A stretch of DNA of 64,000 nt from NCBI GenBank assembly GCA_037127315.1, contig JBBBDQ010001274.1:215001-279000 (forward strand). The letters are read 5' to 3'. Below, piece after piece: positions 1-11,037 of this stretch. The position numbers and the translations under genes were made by a program. The stretch comes from Ascarosepion bandense (Eukaryota; Mollusca; Cephalopoda; Sepiida; Sepiidae). The notes under the pieces were generated by a model. It was not told where the DNA came from and did not search any database. It saw only the letters and a program-made list of their open reading frames with translations. Within the stretch, counting starts at the first letter, position 1; the number at the start of each line of letters is the position of its first letter.

Positions 1-1130
1 GTTGCAGAACAAGCGCGAATTTTTCTTCAAGGAAACATTCGGTCTATCACGACAAACAACTTCGTTTATATAACATTACCTCTTCCAATCCCACTCTGCG
101 TCGCATTCTTTCTTTTTTGTCTCTCTACGCCCCTCTATCACCTTCATTCTCTTTCTCCATTTTAATTTCTGTGTTCATCCCTGTTGGCCTGTCGATCAAG
201 GGTGACTAGCGTATTAATGTACAAATTATTATCAACATTGTTTCATCGGAAAAATACTATAAAATAGTACTGTTACTATATGCTTAATTTCATTGTAGTC
301 GGTATCTTTGTATACTTGTAAAATCAGCGATGCCCTAGGAATATTAATGCCACATTTTTTTTCTCTAACACTCACCGTAAATCCAGATTAGAGACAACAG
401 TGAAATTGTGGCGTATACTTTTTTTTTTCCAGTTTAAATATATTTTGCTTAGATGTGATGTGTCATGATGTAAAATAAGCATTCAATCAACCTTTTCACT
501 ATGATATTTTATCTCTGCATCTATCTTCCAAGCTATTAATGGATAACTGATTCAGTTGGACAAGTGTCTGTTTTTATTAATCTGAAATCTTTCAGATAAC
601 TGGCATTTCATTCTTGTTAGATTCTCTTCTGCATTCGATAAATATGTTTTACGTTTCAGTCTGCTTTTTGTTATATCTGGTGGCGATGTAACAAATGGTT
701 TCCGAAAGTGAGATTAGCGAAAAGATTAAAAGAAGAACTCTTTTGAATAACAAATCGATGCATCAGAATCCAAATTCAGATTGGAATGGCAAAAACATTT
801 GGTGTAATCATGTATTCTTGTCACTTTGGTTCACACTCCACCTGGAACTTTTGAATAAGAGCAATGATTTATCCATTGATTTTTGCCTAAGACTAGGTTT
901 CCGGTTCTTTTTCATTCTCTTTCATTCCCAGTATCTCCATGTAGCTTAGTGACTTTATTGTCTTGCTTGGGATGAATTGTTAAAAAAGTAATTTGAATGA
1001 AGTCTAAGATAAAAAAATGAAAACGTATATACTTCAAAAGTATTTAGCGCAGTACATGCTTTATACGTCAAAGTTATCTTCTTTTTAAAATGCGTTAGAT
1101 AAAGATAATTTTGAGTAATGTAATTCAGCG
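1..1130. other. no gene or repeat family recognised
   Basis: A/T-rich sequence with T-runs. An 84-codon frame at 695-949 has no domain, signal or splice context and is not called a gene. Confidence 0.4.
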
Positions 1131-1169
1131 GTCATCCAAAGGGTTTCCTTCTTCAGGTCATTGGATGAC
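1131..1169. repeat. small inverted repeat with hammerhead-type fragment
   Basis: GTCATCCAA (1131-1139) and TTGGATGAC (1161-1169) are perfect inverted arms. The complement of the loop reads CCTGAAGAAGGAAACCC, i.e. CTGAAGA followed directly by GAAAC with stem II missing. Confidence 0.5.
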
Positions 1170-1266
1170 TTCATAAACACTATCAAGTAGAGACTATGGT
1201 AAGAATAATATTAATCAAATCCTTACCTGAAACACGCCAATGGTAGGAAACAGGAAATTCATTACA

Positions 1267-1267
<1 letters not shown>

Positions 1268-1317
<50 letters not shown>

Positions 1318-1518
1318 TCATCCGCAGACAGATCTGTTTCGCTGTATCACAGCTCATCAGTACGGTTAGACTCCGCTTTTAACCCAGGATTGAAACCCGA
1401 CCGAATGTGCGTCAGTCGGCGATTCTACCTCTGGGCTATGGCTATATTTAGCATATATATTATCATTATACACGTCCAATAGGCAGAGTGCTCTAATTCA
1501 TTGGAGAATGATCGATGC

Positions 1519-1562
<44 letters not shown>
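1268..1562 (-). repeat. SINE D between two (TA)n tracts
   Basis: (TA)n 1268-1315, SINE 1316-1518, (TA)n 1519-1562. On the minus strand box A TAGCCCAGAGG (1439-1429) fits the Pol III consensus well, and box B GGTTTCAATCC (1398-1388) lies ~30 bp on. Copies at 45.9 and 50.8 kb share the body; 45.9 kb is also enclosed by (TA)n on both sides. Confidence 0.85.
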
Positions 1563-1564
<2 letters not shown>

Positions 1565-1599
1565 GTTAGGACCTTAAAAAGTTCTCGCTGAATTTTTTA

Positions 1600-2177
1600 T
1601 GAAAAGTAATTCAAGTACTTTGGAAGGGTTCTAACGGAAAACGGAAAGTAGGGCACTGAGATCTGAAGGCGAATTAGAATGACCAAGAACGCATACAAGA
1701 AGCTGAGCAGTGTATTGAAAGACAGGAAAATTTCGCTAGAAACAAAGAAGAGAGTACTTCTTCAATATGGCAGTAAATGCTAGACAATATCATCAAAGAT
1801 GAAGGCAAAACTATTGAAATGTGGTTCTACAGAAGGATGCTGCGGATATCATGGACCGAGAATGTGAGCAATGATAAGGTTTTGGAAAGGATGGAAACGA
1901 CAAGTAAATTAATACTAAACATGAGGAAAAGATAGCTGGAGTACTTGGGACATGTGATGAGAAAGGAAAGCTTGGAGAATCTGATACTCATAGGTCAGAG
2001 AGACAGAGGAAAGCTGGGGATAACATATTTGAAGGGCCTGAGCAGGTGAATGTCGGAGCGAGGTTTGGGTGGGATAACAGGAGAAAGTGTGCTAAGAGCT
2101 ACCAGGGATAGGGGGAAGACGTGGAAAGCCATGATCGCCTACGTTCTGAAGGAACTTGACACATAGAAGAAGAAGAA
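1600..2177 (+). pseudogene. RTE-type LINE, 3' end
   Basis: Fragments in shifting frames: GRVLTENGK, KNAYKKLSSVLKDRKISLET, KKRVLLQYGSKC, then FWKGWKR-type out-of-frame text, corresponding to the same C-terminal region as 60793-61396, ending GTAGCTTGACACATAG-like sequence and an (AGA)n tail (2163-2176). Confidence 0.75.
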
Positions 2178-2204
2178 TGTTTTATTTACAAAAATTAGTA
2201 AGAA

Positions 2205-3125
2205 TCATGTTACTGAAAGTACTGTCCATTGTTTGCTACTAATCTTTCCTATCTTTCGGGCAGCATTTGAATTCCACGTTGGAAAAATGACACGTCTTTT
2301 GAGGCTAACCACGAGCCAACTCACTTTTAGGTATCTTCATTAGAATGAAGGTACTGCTCAGTCAGGCCATGTGCCATCAATCGGAACATGTGATAATCGA
2401 TCGGAGCAATGTCTACGAATATGGCGGATGAGGTAGGACTTCCCATTTAAGCGTTTCAGGTCTTCCTCCGTTTTGCAACATTTGGCCTAGCGTTTCCATG
2501 TTGTATTTTCTCTGGTCGTATAGCGGCCGTTTTTCTTCAATACTCGGCTCAAATGCATCAATTGTAGTCGATAGCGAATTCCCCTGATGATTTCGGTCGG
2601 TTTGAGCTACTCATAATAAATTATACTCAGCTCATCCTACTAAATGCAGAGCAGAAGCTTCGAACCATGCATATTCGGATTTGCCGCTGATGTTGATGCG
2701 GATACGAAGCAAAAAGTCTTTCCTTTTCTGCCACTGAATCAGCTGTTGACACGTGACGAGGTGCCGTTCTCTCGGCCTCAACTCGTACGACACCTAATGT
2801 CCTTGTTTTTTTTTATAATTCCTAATGCTTTCAAACGTTTCCAAACTGTTGTTTAATCACCTCCTAATGATTTAGCTTGCGACTGACATGAGCTTCATGA
2901 AGTAATGTCTTCAATTCTTTGTCTTTAAACTTTTTCGGGGCGCCAGAGTGTTTTTTTTTATCTTCAACATCAAAATCATTATTTTTGAAATGTCTAAATC
3001 AATCTCTGTTTGTTGTTGAGAGCATAGTCGCCGTAAGTCACAACAAGAATTATGTGTTCTTCAGCTGCAGATTCCCCGCAAATACAGTTTCCTTGGCACG
3101 AATTCCGACATGTTTAACGCTATGA
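2205..3125 (-). pseudogene. mariner transposase relic, near full length
   Basis: Minus strand from ATG at 3111: MSEFVPRKLYLRGI; then GDYALNNKQR (~3040), FKNNDFDVEDK with a frameshift, and APKKFKDKELKTLLHEAHVS (2940-2880). Further on: CQQLIQWQKRKDFLLRI (~2750), then KRPLYDQRKYNVETLGQML-like sequence (2560-2490) and LKWEVLPHPPYS (2450-2415), and MLPERW-like text by 2255. These are the ordered landmarks of an irritans-type mariner transposase (~345 residues), including the WEVLPHPPYSPD block that precedes the last catalytic Asp. Many stops and indels; the central GDEKW region is deleted. Terminal repeats were not identified. Confidence 0.8.
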
Positions 3126-3194
3126 AAAACAAAGTTGTTTACACTTCGGAGAACTGCCATCTACTGAATTTTAAAATTGCGTATAGTACTTCCT

Positions 3195-3495
3195 TGCGTT
3201 ATGCTGCAGTGGATATCGACTCGGAACGACAAACCGGCTAGCGGAGTTCAAATTCCAATTGAATTCCTTGCACTCACTTACGCACGAATACCTTTAGAAA
3301 AGGTATTAATCTATCTCTTCCCTCCAGTTATGGGTTAAATGATAGGACAGATTGGGATCTATAGCCTTGGCTGGCAACCAGTCTACCGCAGAAAGCAATG
3401 GCAACCTACTGCGGGATAATCTTCTGCTCAGTCAGTCATGTCTCTTTCGAGACATGATCGCCGAAAGCGTGTATCAGGTATGGTACTAAACTGAT
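3195..3495 (+). repeat. SINE A
   Basis: TGCGTTATGCTGCAGTGGAT, TCGACTCGGAACGACAAACC, ATTCCAATTGAATTCC, GGCTGGCAACCAGTCTACCG, ATGTCTCTTTCGAGACATGA, TATCAGGTATGGTACT. Confidence 0.9.
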
Positions 3496-3724
3496 AGTGC
3501 TTCCTTATAGATGCGTTACCTTCTGAAACTACACGCACGCAGTACTGGGAACGACATCTAGGTCCCAATATATTAATAAATATGCATATTATACTACGTC
3601 GGTGGTACTACTCGGAGTTTCATGCACTACGTAATCATCAGATGCATATTACAAAATGACTGTTGAAGTGATTTGAAACTAATTTCACTCGATGTTCATA
3701 CAAGTTAAATTTATGGTATTATGT

Positions 3725-3899
3725 TTTAATTTTTTAAGTGTATAATATAAATAGACAAACATTAAATGAAGATAAAAAGATTAAAATTAAAAAATTTAAA
3801 AAATTTAAAATTAAAAAATTAAAAAAATTAAAATTAAAACTTTTTGAGTTTAATTCAAAGGTGGTTAGTTCATAATTATTATTATTTTTCAATATTTGC

Positions 3900-3940
<41 letters not shown>

Positions 3941-3948
3941 GTGTGTGA
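3725..3948. repeat. A/T-only low complexity and (GAAA)n
   Basis: AAAATTTAAAAAATT-type runs at 3770-3840 and a (GAAA)n run at 3903-3940. Confidence 0.9.
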
Positions 3949-4187
3949 AAGAAACAAACAAACGTATAGGGGAACCTCTGTTACTCTGGGTCTAAGTATT
4001 TGAGTAAGTATTTTTCTATGGTATCATGTGGTCATCAAAGTGTATGAAACTTAGTGTCGTGCCACCCGCATGATATTTTTATATATACGTGTATACCTAT
4101 ATGTATATTTATTAATTCACATACCTATGCATTAGGCAAACATCAGGTGTATGCTCCTGATGACTGCGTAAAGCATGAATCTCAAAA

Positions 4188-4826
4188 TCTCTTTTCCAAT
4201 CTTTTCACTCTTTTCCTTTTTTATTATTTTTTTTTCAATTGGAGTGGATAGACTAAACTATCGCCCGGTTCACACTCCACCCACATCTATTGAACAGGTG
4301 AAGAGGCTCATCCCTTGTTTCCTGTTTAGGATGCGGTTTCCGGTTTTCTCTTTTCCAATCTTTTCACTCTTTTCCTTTTTTATTATTTTTTTTCAATTGG
4401 AGTAGAGAGACTAAACTATCGCCCGGTTCACACTCCACCCACATCTATTGAACGGGTGAAGAGGCTCATCCCTTGTTTCCTGTTTAGGATGCGGTTTCCG
4501 GTTTTCTCTTTTCCAATCTTTTCACTCTTTTCCTTTTTTATTATTTTTTTTCAATTGGAGTAGATAGACTAAACTATCGCCCGGTTCACACTCCACCCAC
4601 ATCTATTGAACAGGTGAAGAGGCTCATCCCTTGTTTCCTGTTTAGGATGTGGTTTCCGGCTTTCTCTTTTCCATTCTTTTTACCCTTACGTAGCCCCCTG
4701 CGCATCAGTGGCGTTACCGCCTTGCTTGGGGTGATATGATTAAAAAAAAATATATATTTTCTGGCTTTAAATAACTCGTAAAGGGTTGATAAAGCATATA
4801 AAATGAATAAATCAATCAACCAACTA
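4188..4826 (+). mobile_element. VNTR retroelement, locus A (~158-bp units) plus repeat G
   Basis: Partial unit from 4188, then units starting at AATTGGAGT 4237, 4395 and 4553 (158-bp period). Shared unit text: CTAAACTATCGCCCGGTTCA, CACTCCACCCACATCTATTG, AGGCTCATCCCTTGTTTCCT, GATGCGGTTTCCGG. The last unit changes into TACGTAGCCCCCTGCGCATC and CCTTGCTTGGGGTGATATGA, then an A-run (4739-4749). Repeat G follows at 4758-4826. Confidence 0.85.
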
Positions 4827-5237
4827 AATTAATGAATCATAGTTAAGTTTCTTTGTTGTTGTACGGGAATAGTGTGTAAAAACTCTGCAAAGACCGCAGA
4901 AAAGAAACAAAACTACACAAAAGTGAGATTTTAATTATTTTTTCTCGTTAATTATTATAACAAATTTACCTCCTAATTCAGGTGAACTGGTTGAGTTTCA
5001 TGAATGGGTTTATGAAGACAGTGGAATGTTAAATACTTATTGCTCTGCAGCAATTCATTGATTGAGTTAATCTGTAAAATGGATAAGAAAAATAAAGGAA
5101 CTTTTTCAATTTAAATATTATTGATCTACGGATGCTATAGTTATACTTAGTCTGTTAGTCCGTTTCTTATTAAAAGAACCTGATACTTTCATTCACTCGG
5201 AAATGGAATTCGTGTGTGGTACCTTTTTACTGGGTGA

Positions 5238-5530
5238 TTTTTAATCATTTCACGCCAAGCAAGGCAATAAAGCCATTAAGAAACAAAGTGTTATTGAGTA
5301 CGAACAAATATGAGAAAAATAAAGACATTATTAAGGGGAAAAATAATAAAAGTACAAGAATTAAGAAGACGGAAGATAACGATTTACTTTTTTGAAGAAC
5401 AAAGTTGACTGGAAAGCAAGAGATTAGAAGAGAGTTCTACACGCGAAAAATGCGAGCGAAGAAACTCTTAGCAAAGAATTTACAGTTTCATCCAGCCATG
5501 AGTTCTAAATCCCTTCCTAGCACTAGATAC
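5238..5530 (-). pseudogene. CR1/Jockey-type LINE, 3' end
   Basis: Minus strand carries the decayed C-terminus (TAGAACTCTCTTCTAATCTC; CAGTCAACTTTGTTCTTC) and tail GCCTTGCTTGGCGTGAAATG then ATTAAAAA (5245-5238). Confidence 0.65.
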
Positions 5531-5582
5531 AGATTTAATTTAGTCAACCAAAAATGTGAGTTTAATTTCTCTTATAGAAATT

Positions 5583-5868
5583 ATGTGCGTTGTGGCGCAG
5601 GAGATATCGACTTGGAACTATAAATCGGAGAGCCGAGTTCGAATTCCAGTCTAATTCATTGCATTCACATACGTGCAAATACCCTTCTCCATCCAGTTAT
5701 AGGTTAATAGGAGGATAGGTTGGGTTCTATAGCCTCGTTTGGTAACCAGTCTACAACAGAAAATAATGGCAAACTACTGTGGGAAAATCTTCTGTCCAGT
5801 CAGTCAATCTCTTTCAAGACATGATCGTCTAAGCGTGTATTTCGTATGGCACTTAACTGACTGACTGA
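5583..5868 (+). repeat. SINE A
   Basis: TGCGTTGTGGCGCAGGAGAT, GAGCCGAGTTCGAATTCCAG, CATACGTGCAAATACCC, TTGGTAACCAGTCTACAACA, ATGGCACTTAACTGACTGAC. Confidence 0.9.
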
Positions 5869-5984
5869 ATATAATAGATGGAAACAATTAAAGTTTTCAC
5901 TGGCGATAAAGTAGGGGATCTATTTTTTACTATCATTAAGGAATAAACAGATCCCCCAGTAATTACTACTTAATAATATAATTA

Positions 5985-6148
5985 ATTAATTTCTTCTCCC
6001 TCTAGCTATGAGTTAAAGTGTGACAGATTGGTTCCTATAACGTAAAGTAATGGCAAACTTCTGTGGGGAAATCTTTTGTCTAATCAGTAATGTCTCTTAC
6101 AAGACATGATCGTCGAAGCGAGTATCTTGTATGACACTGAATCAGATC
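5985..6148 (+). repeat. SINE A 3' fragment
   Basis: TTCTTCTCCCTCTAGCTATG, GACAGATTGGTTCCTATAAC, ATGTCTCTTACAAGACATGA, GTATGACACTGAATCAG; head absent. A full SINE A lies ~115 bp upstream in the same orientation. Confidence 0.75.
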
Positions 6149-6613
6149 CTCAAATGAGATTAATATCTTAACTTTCTATATTGTTGTATAACTACCTGCA
6201 TACAGAAATGGAATGTTCTTATCCTCTTAAATACGTGAACACTATTGAATAAGAGAGAAGAGGAAAATGATTATACTGACTAGCAGTTCACTAGCAGTGT
6301 ATCTACTTCACAATTATTTAAAATTTAATCGATAACAATCACGCAAGGCAATAACGACACTAAGACATAAGTGTGGAACTGACTGATCAATCAATAACAA
6401 TTCGGATAAAAAGGAGCAGTCATTTTGAAGTTGCAAAAAAATCATGATATAATATGCAAAATGAACAGAAATGATTTGTGTTTTTTTATTTTTCATTACG
6501 GTGAAATAAATTGACGCATTAAGATTATTGACATTTTTGACAAATTAATTATATCACGAATAGCGCCAAATTTGTAAATATTAAAATATTGCACACAGAC
6601 ATTTTAAACTCTA

Positions 6614-6860
6614 GTCTTACGACTAAATCACTTTGATACACCGGTTCTTTTCCAAAGTGAAGCAACGTCGAGCCTGGTCAGTACCTAGATGGGTGATCGC
6701 TTGGGAATAGCATGTGCTGTAAGCTCGGATGTATGGGTGGTGTAATGGATAACGACTGAATGAGAAATCGGAGAGTTCGACATATTTTCTTCCGGGCAAA
6801 TACCTTTTAGAAAGGTATGAATCCATCTCTTCTCCCGTATCTATGGGCTAAAGAGTCAAG
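6614..6860 (+). repeat. composite: 5S rRNA-derived head fused to SINE A
   Basis: 6614-6725 aligns over its length with metazoan 5S rRNA (~119 nt): ACCGGTTCT (6640), AAGCAACGTCGAGCCTGGTC (6660, box A/IE region), AGTACCTAGATGGGTGATCG (box C) and GCTTGGGAATAG, GTGCTGTAAGCT at the 3' end. Two to three bases later, 6728 onwards, comes SINE A (GGTGGTGTAATGGATAACGA, GAGAAATCGGAGAGTTCGA), which is shortened in the middle and stops near 6860. The 5S part is mutated, so it is not a working 5S gene. Confidence 0.75.
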
Positions 6861-6877
6861 CTTATATCGGAAAATGA

Positions 6878-7143
6878 TTCAGTCATTTAATTGCCATACG
6901 CTTGAGCGATCATTTTTCTTTCGAGACATGACTGACTTGGCAGAAGAAATTTCCGCAGTAGGTTGTCAGCGGTTGACTGATAAGCAATGAAGGCTATAGA
7001 ACCCATAGCTGGAGGGAGAAGAGATGGATGAATAACTTTCCCCAAGGATATTTGTGTGTAAGTGAATTAAACAAATTCGACTGGAATTCGAACTCGGCTC
7101 TCCCATTACTTCTTCCAAGACGATATCCATTACACCACAACTC
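6878..7143 (-). repeat. SINE A, inverted relative to the 5S-fused copy
   Basis: Minus copy: CAGTCATTTAATTGCCATAC (tail), GACTGGAATTCGAACTCGGC (box B complement), CGATATCCATTACACCACAA (head). It faces the SINE A at 6728-6860 across ~17 bp. Confidence 0.85.
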
Positions 7144-7191
7144 AATGAAAATCATTATTATCTCCCAAAATTATTAACATCCAATGATATT

Positions 7192-7262
7192 TTCAGGCTT
7201 CAAATAACCTGCAAATGGTTAATAATATGTAAAATAAAATCAATCAATAAATCAATATTAAA
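7192..7262. repeat. repeat G
   Basis: GGCTTCAAATAACCTGCAAA, TGGTTAATAATATGTAAAAT, AATCAATCAATAAATC; same as 4758-4826 and 17682-17740. Confidence 0.6.
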
Positions 7263-7567
7263 CTCTGTGCATATTTTTATTCTTAATATATATTGTGACT
7301 TAATTTTTTCTGGCTGGGAATTTTTATTAATTTCATTTTGGGGTGTTAATTGGGCCTGTGTGGTTGGTTTTCTCAGTCCCCACAAAAAACTATATTCAGT
7401 TTCCTACGTCAAGATACACAGTCACAGAAATAAAGACTACCATGAGGATCGACCTCAATGCTGTAACGAAGTAACTACACGAAAGCTGCATGGTCATCAA
7501 AAAAAAGAGTAGCATAAAATGCAAACGGTCGGGTAGAGTATAAATCAAATAGATGCAGAAATTTAAA

Positions 7568-7715
7568 TAAGTGTTCTGAGATAGGACAGAAAGTGCAACA
7601 CTGAGATCCGAACGCACTTTGGGTATGGCCAAGGACGCATTTTAAAAGTTAAGCAGGTTTATTGAGAGACAGGATTATTTCGTTGAAAACAAAGACAGTA
7701 ATACTGAAGGAGCGA
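7568..7715 (+). pseudogene. RTE-type LINE fragment
   Basis: GAGATCCGAACGCACTTTGG, ATGGCCAAGGACGCATTTTA, GTTTATTGAGAGACAGGATT correspond to the CDTEIRRRIGMAKDAFxKLSxVLRDRKI segment. Very short. Confidence 0.6.
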
Positions 7716-7845
7716 TTCTACGAAGGGGGGAACAAAAGATGACCCCTCGATTTGCCCCCCTCTAGAATTTATGAAACTGATCAGTGTCTTAATAAGATTT
7801 CATCTTCAGCACTTGTGTGTCTATGTTACCTTTTACATTTTGGAT

Positions 7846-8150
7846 GTGCGTTGTGGTGCAGTGGATATCGACTCGGAACGAGAAATCGGTGAGCCAAGTT
7901 CGAATTCCAGTTCAAATTCTAGTATTCACTTACGAACAAATACCCTTGGGAAAGTATTAATCCGTCTCTTCCCTTCAGTTATGGGTTAAATAACAGGACA
8001 GATTGAGTTCTATAGCCTTGGTCAGCAACTACTCTACCGCAGAAATTAATGGCAACCTACTGCGAGATAATCTTCTGCCCATTCAGTCATGTCTCTCTCG
8101 AGACATGATCGCCCAAGCCTGTATCACGTATGGCACTTAACTGACTGAAG
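7846..8150 (+). repeat. SINE A (near full length)
   Basis: Head TGCGTTGTGGTGCAGTGGAT, box B AGTTCGAATTCC (~7898), TAATCCGTCTCTTCCCTTCA, ATGGCAACCTACTGCGAGAT, ATCACGTATGGCACTTAACT. Good reference copy: the tRNA-like head (boxes A and B) is followed by a ~240-bp body of unknown origin. Confidence 0.9.
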
Positions 8151-8369
8151 AACTACCTGCCTTGATAAGTTAGCATTCCTACGGTTTGTAGGTGATGAGT
8201 GTGGACAACTAGCGAGTGGCCTTAGTCGTCCCTCTGCCAAAAACATACGCATATTATTAATTGTTTGTGTGTGGTCTCTTTTTCCTTCTCAATGGCATCT
8301 GGCCCATGACTTTAAAAAATGTTGTATCTCATATTCAATCTCTTTCAAGTTCCGATGCCTTTTCAGGAT
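8151..8369. other. no feature recognised
   Basis: Unassigned stretch between SINE A and the pyrimidine tract. Confidence 0.4.
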
Positions 8370-9605
8370 TTAAACCCACGGGACTTCATTCCGATCTTTC
8401 CGAGCTTATCTTTATTTTTTGCTTTCTTTTTTTTGCTTTTTTTTTTTTCATTTTTCTTACTCCTTATAAGTTTATTTGCTTCTTTCATTCTTGTATGTTT
8501 TTTGTTTTTATCTTATCATTATTATCCCATATAAATCCCTTTCTTTCTTTCTTTCTTTCTTTCTTTTGTGTCTTCTCTTTGTTTTTCTTTCTTTTATGTC
8601 TTCCGTTGTTTTTTTTTTCTTATTTTTCCAATACGCATTCAATTTCTTTCCGTCTGTCTTTCAATCTGAATTTCGTTTCTTTCTTATTTCATTAATTTTT
8701 CTCAATTCTCAATTTTTTGTTTTCATTTCTTTCCTCACATTTTCTCTATTCCCTTTTCTTTCTTTGTTGCTCACGTTTGTTTTGTTTTTTCATTCATTCT
8801 TTCTTCTTATCTATTTTATGCCTTTATTTTTTTCAAATTTTTATGACTTCCATTTTTCTCATTTTTTTTCCCCTATATACCCGCGATTTTCATTTTGTTT
8901 AATTCCTTGTTTCTTTCTTTCAAGCCTCTAGTTGTCTTTCTTTTGTCTTTCTTTCGTGTCTTTTCTTTGATTTTTTGTTTATGACTTCTGTTGTTTCTTG
9001 TATTTTTTCTATAATTATTGTCTCATATGTCTTCCATTTCTTCATTTTCTCTGTCTTTCCGTTTTTCTTCTGTTTGAAAAGTTATTTTTTCACTCATTTT
9101 TGCCATATGTTCCTTCATTCCCCTTCAATGAAATATTTCGGCTTCTTCGAGTTCTTAGCAAATTAGTTTCTTCTTCAAGTTCATCTCCTCCAGTGGGCGA
9201 GACTAAGTCTACCAAGCACGCATGTGTCTACACATGCGCAAAGCGTTTCAGTTTTCTTTTTTTTCGTATTGTTTTCTATTTTATACGATTAATTTTTATT
9301 TCTCACACATTCCTTTTCTATTCCCTTTTTTATTTTCCTGGTTTTTGTCTTTTTATTTTTCTCTTCTTTTATCTTTCACCTCTCCTTTTTATTTCCATTG
9401 CTTTTGTCTATTTCTTTAGCTCTTTTTCTTTTCCTTTCTCCTCTTTACGGTCATCATTTTCCTTTTTTTTCTCTATCTTTCTCTTTCTGTTTTCTTGTTT
9501 CTCTTTACCCTCACTTTGGCCTTCATTTTCTGTCTTCTATTAATTTAATTTTTTTCTTAACTCTCTCTTTATGTCTGTCAGTTATATTCTCTTTCAGACA
9601 GTGAA
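8370..9605. repeat. long pyrimidine-rich (C/T) tract on the plus strand
   Basis: Over 1.2 kb the plus strand is overwhelmingly T and C, with imperfect TTTC/TTCTTT motifs and a (CTTT)n core at 8540-8567. Overlapping frames here encode F/S/L-rich peptides and are composition artefacts, not genes. A short mixed-composition island lies at 9160-9250. Confidence 0.8.
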
Positions 9606-9684
9606 TTTCCTTGTGTATAATAAGACTTACGTATAATACGTCCGCGTGTTTCTCAAGCTAAAGACAGGAATTAAATTACATCCA

Positions 9685-10200
9685 TGAGAATAATTCTTCT
9701 TCTTTATGAGCCATCTCTCTTGAGGACGCAGGCAGTCATAGATTTTCAGTTGGTTCTGTCTCTTGTCGCTCTCAACATTCTTCCTCTGGGCATCTCACAA
9801 AACCCCGCTCCACCATCCATTTACTCAGGCCTATCAAGTAGGTCTCGCGCTGCTTTTCCCTATCTCTCTTTCCCTCTATCTGTCCTGTGAGTATTAAATT
9901 TTCCAGGCTCTTCTTTCTCATTACATGTCACAGAAACCTCATTTGTTTCTTCCTTATATTAAGTATGAATTTTCTCCTCGATTCCATCCTCTCCAACACC
10001 TCGGCGTTAGTCACATGCTCAGTCCAGTGTATCCTCAGCATTCTTCTGTAAAGCCACATTTCTGCTGCCTCAAGCCTCCATCCTTGAGGAGATCGTCCAA
10101 CATTCACTGCCATACAGAAGAACAGATATCACATCGCAATCCAGCACTCACTTCTTTGTTTGCAATGAGATTTTACTGTTTTTCAGTACTCTAGTTAAAT
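9685..10200 (-). pseudogene. RTE-type LINE, 3' end
   Basis: Minus frame with GWRLEAAEMWLYRRMLRIHW, TEHVTNAEVLERMESRRKFI, LNIRKKQMRFL (10113-9928), then GLSKWMVERGF region near 9800 and a short (AGA)n tail complement (TTCTTCTTC at 9693). Confidence 0.8.
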
Positions 10201-10694
10201 TTATTTTAAAAAATTGTAACATTATTTATTACAATCTTTATGCCATATTTCTTTTTCTTCTTCTTCTTCTTCTTCTTCTTCTTCTTCTTCTTCTTCTTCT
10301 TCTTCTTCTTTAATACCTATTCAATACTTATATCAAAGGTATTACTTCAAATCATTCTATAAAATTGCATGGAGTTATGAAAAGGGAAATAAACGCTCTG
10401 AAAATGAATAATACATATCAATTAATTAGACTTGTTAGGAGTGGATGGATCTATATTATTACTAAAATAATAAAAATGACAACGAATAATACAAGGCTTG
10501 GTTTGTTGCTAATGTTTACTCACACATCGCCGGAAGAGATTGTAATGAGACTTTCTCTCCCTACACATGTTTAAGGAATTTAATGGATTTATCTATTCAA
10601 CAGAATTTATTTGTCAACTAAATGAACGTAAAAACCACACACGAAATGCCACGAACGATCACGAGGTGTATATAAAAGAGCCTAAAGTTTATTT
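10201..10694. other. (CTT)n microsatellite and unassigned flank
   Basis: (CTT)n at 10254-10309. The rest is unassigned; a 69-codon frame at 10365 has no features. Confidence 0.5.
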
Positions 10695-11000
10695 CCGTCA
10701 GTCAGTCAGTTAAGTGATACACACTTAGGCGATCATGTCCTGAAAGAGACAAGACTGACTGAGCAGAAGATTTTCTCGCAGTAGGTTGCCATTAATTTCT
10801 GGGGTAGACGGGTTGCCAGCCAAGGCTATATAACCCAACCTGTCCTATTATTTAACCCATAACTTGAGGGAGAGGCGAATTAATACCTTTCCCAAGGGTA
10901 TTTGCGCGTAAGTGAATGCAAGGAATCCAGCTAGAATTCGAACTCGGCTCCTCGATTTCTCGTTCCGAGCCGATATGCACTGCACCACAACGCACATACA
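10695..11000 (-). repeat. SINE A
   Basis: Well preserved minus copy. Tail complement CAGTCAGTTAAGTGATACAC, body TTGCCAGCCAAGGCTATATA, box B complement GAATTCGAACTCGGC, head complement CCGATATGCACTGCACCACA. Confidence 0.9.
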
Positions 11001-11037
11001 AAAGTCTATCTCACTAGAAGCGAAAATAATGAAAAAA

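Noticed and set aside
6614..6725. A functional 5S rRNA gene
   Set aside because: Multiple substitutions and small gaps against the metazoan 5S pattern, no terminator T-run at its end, and direct fusion to SINE A.
8261..9604. Several long overlapping F/S/L-rich plus frames
   Set aside because: All lie in the C/T-rich tract; stop codons need A, so open frames are expected by composition.
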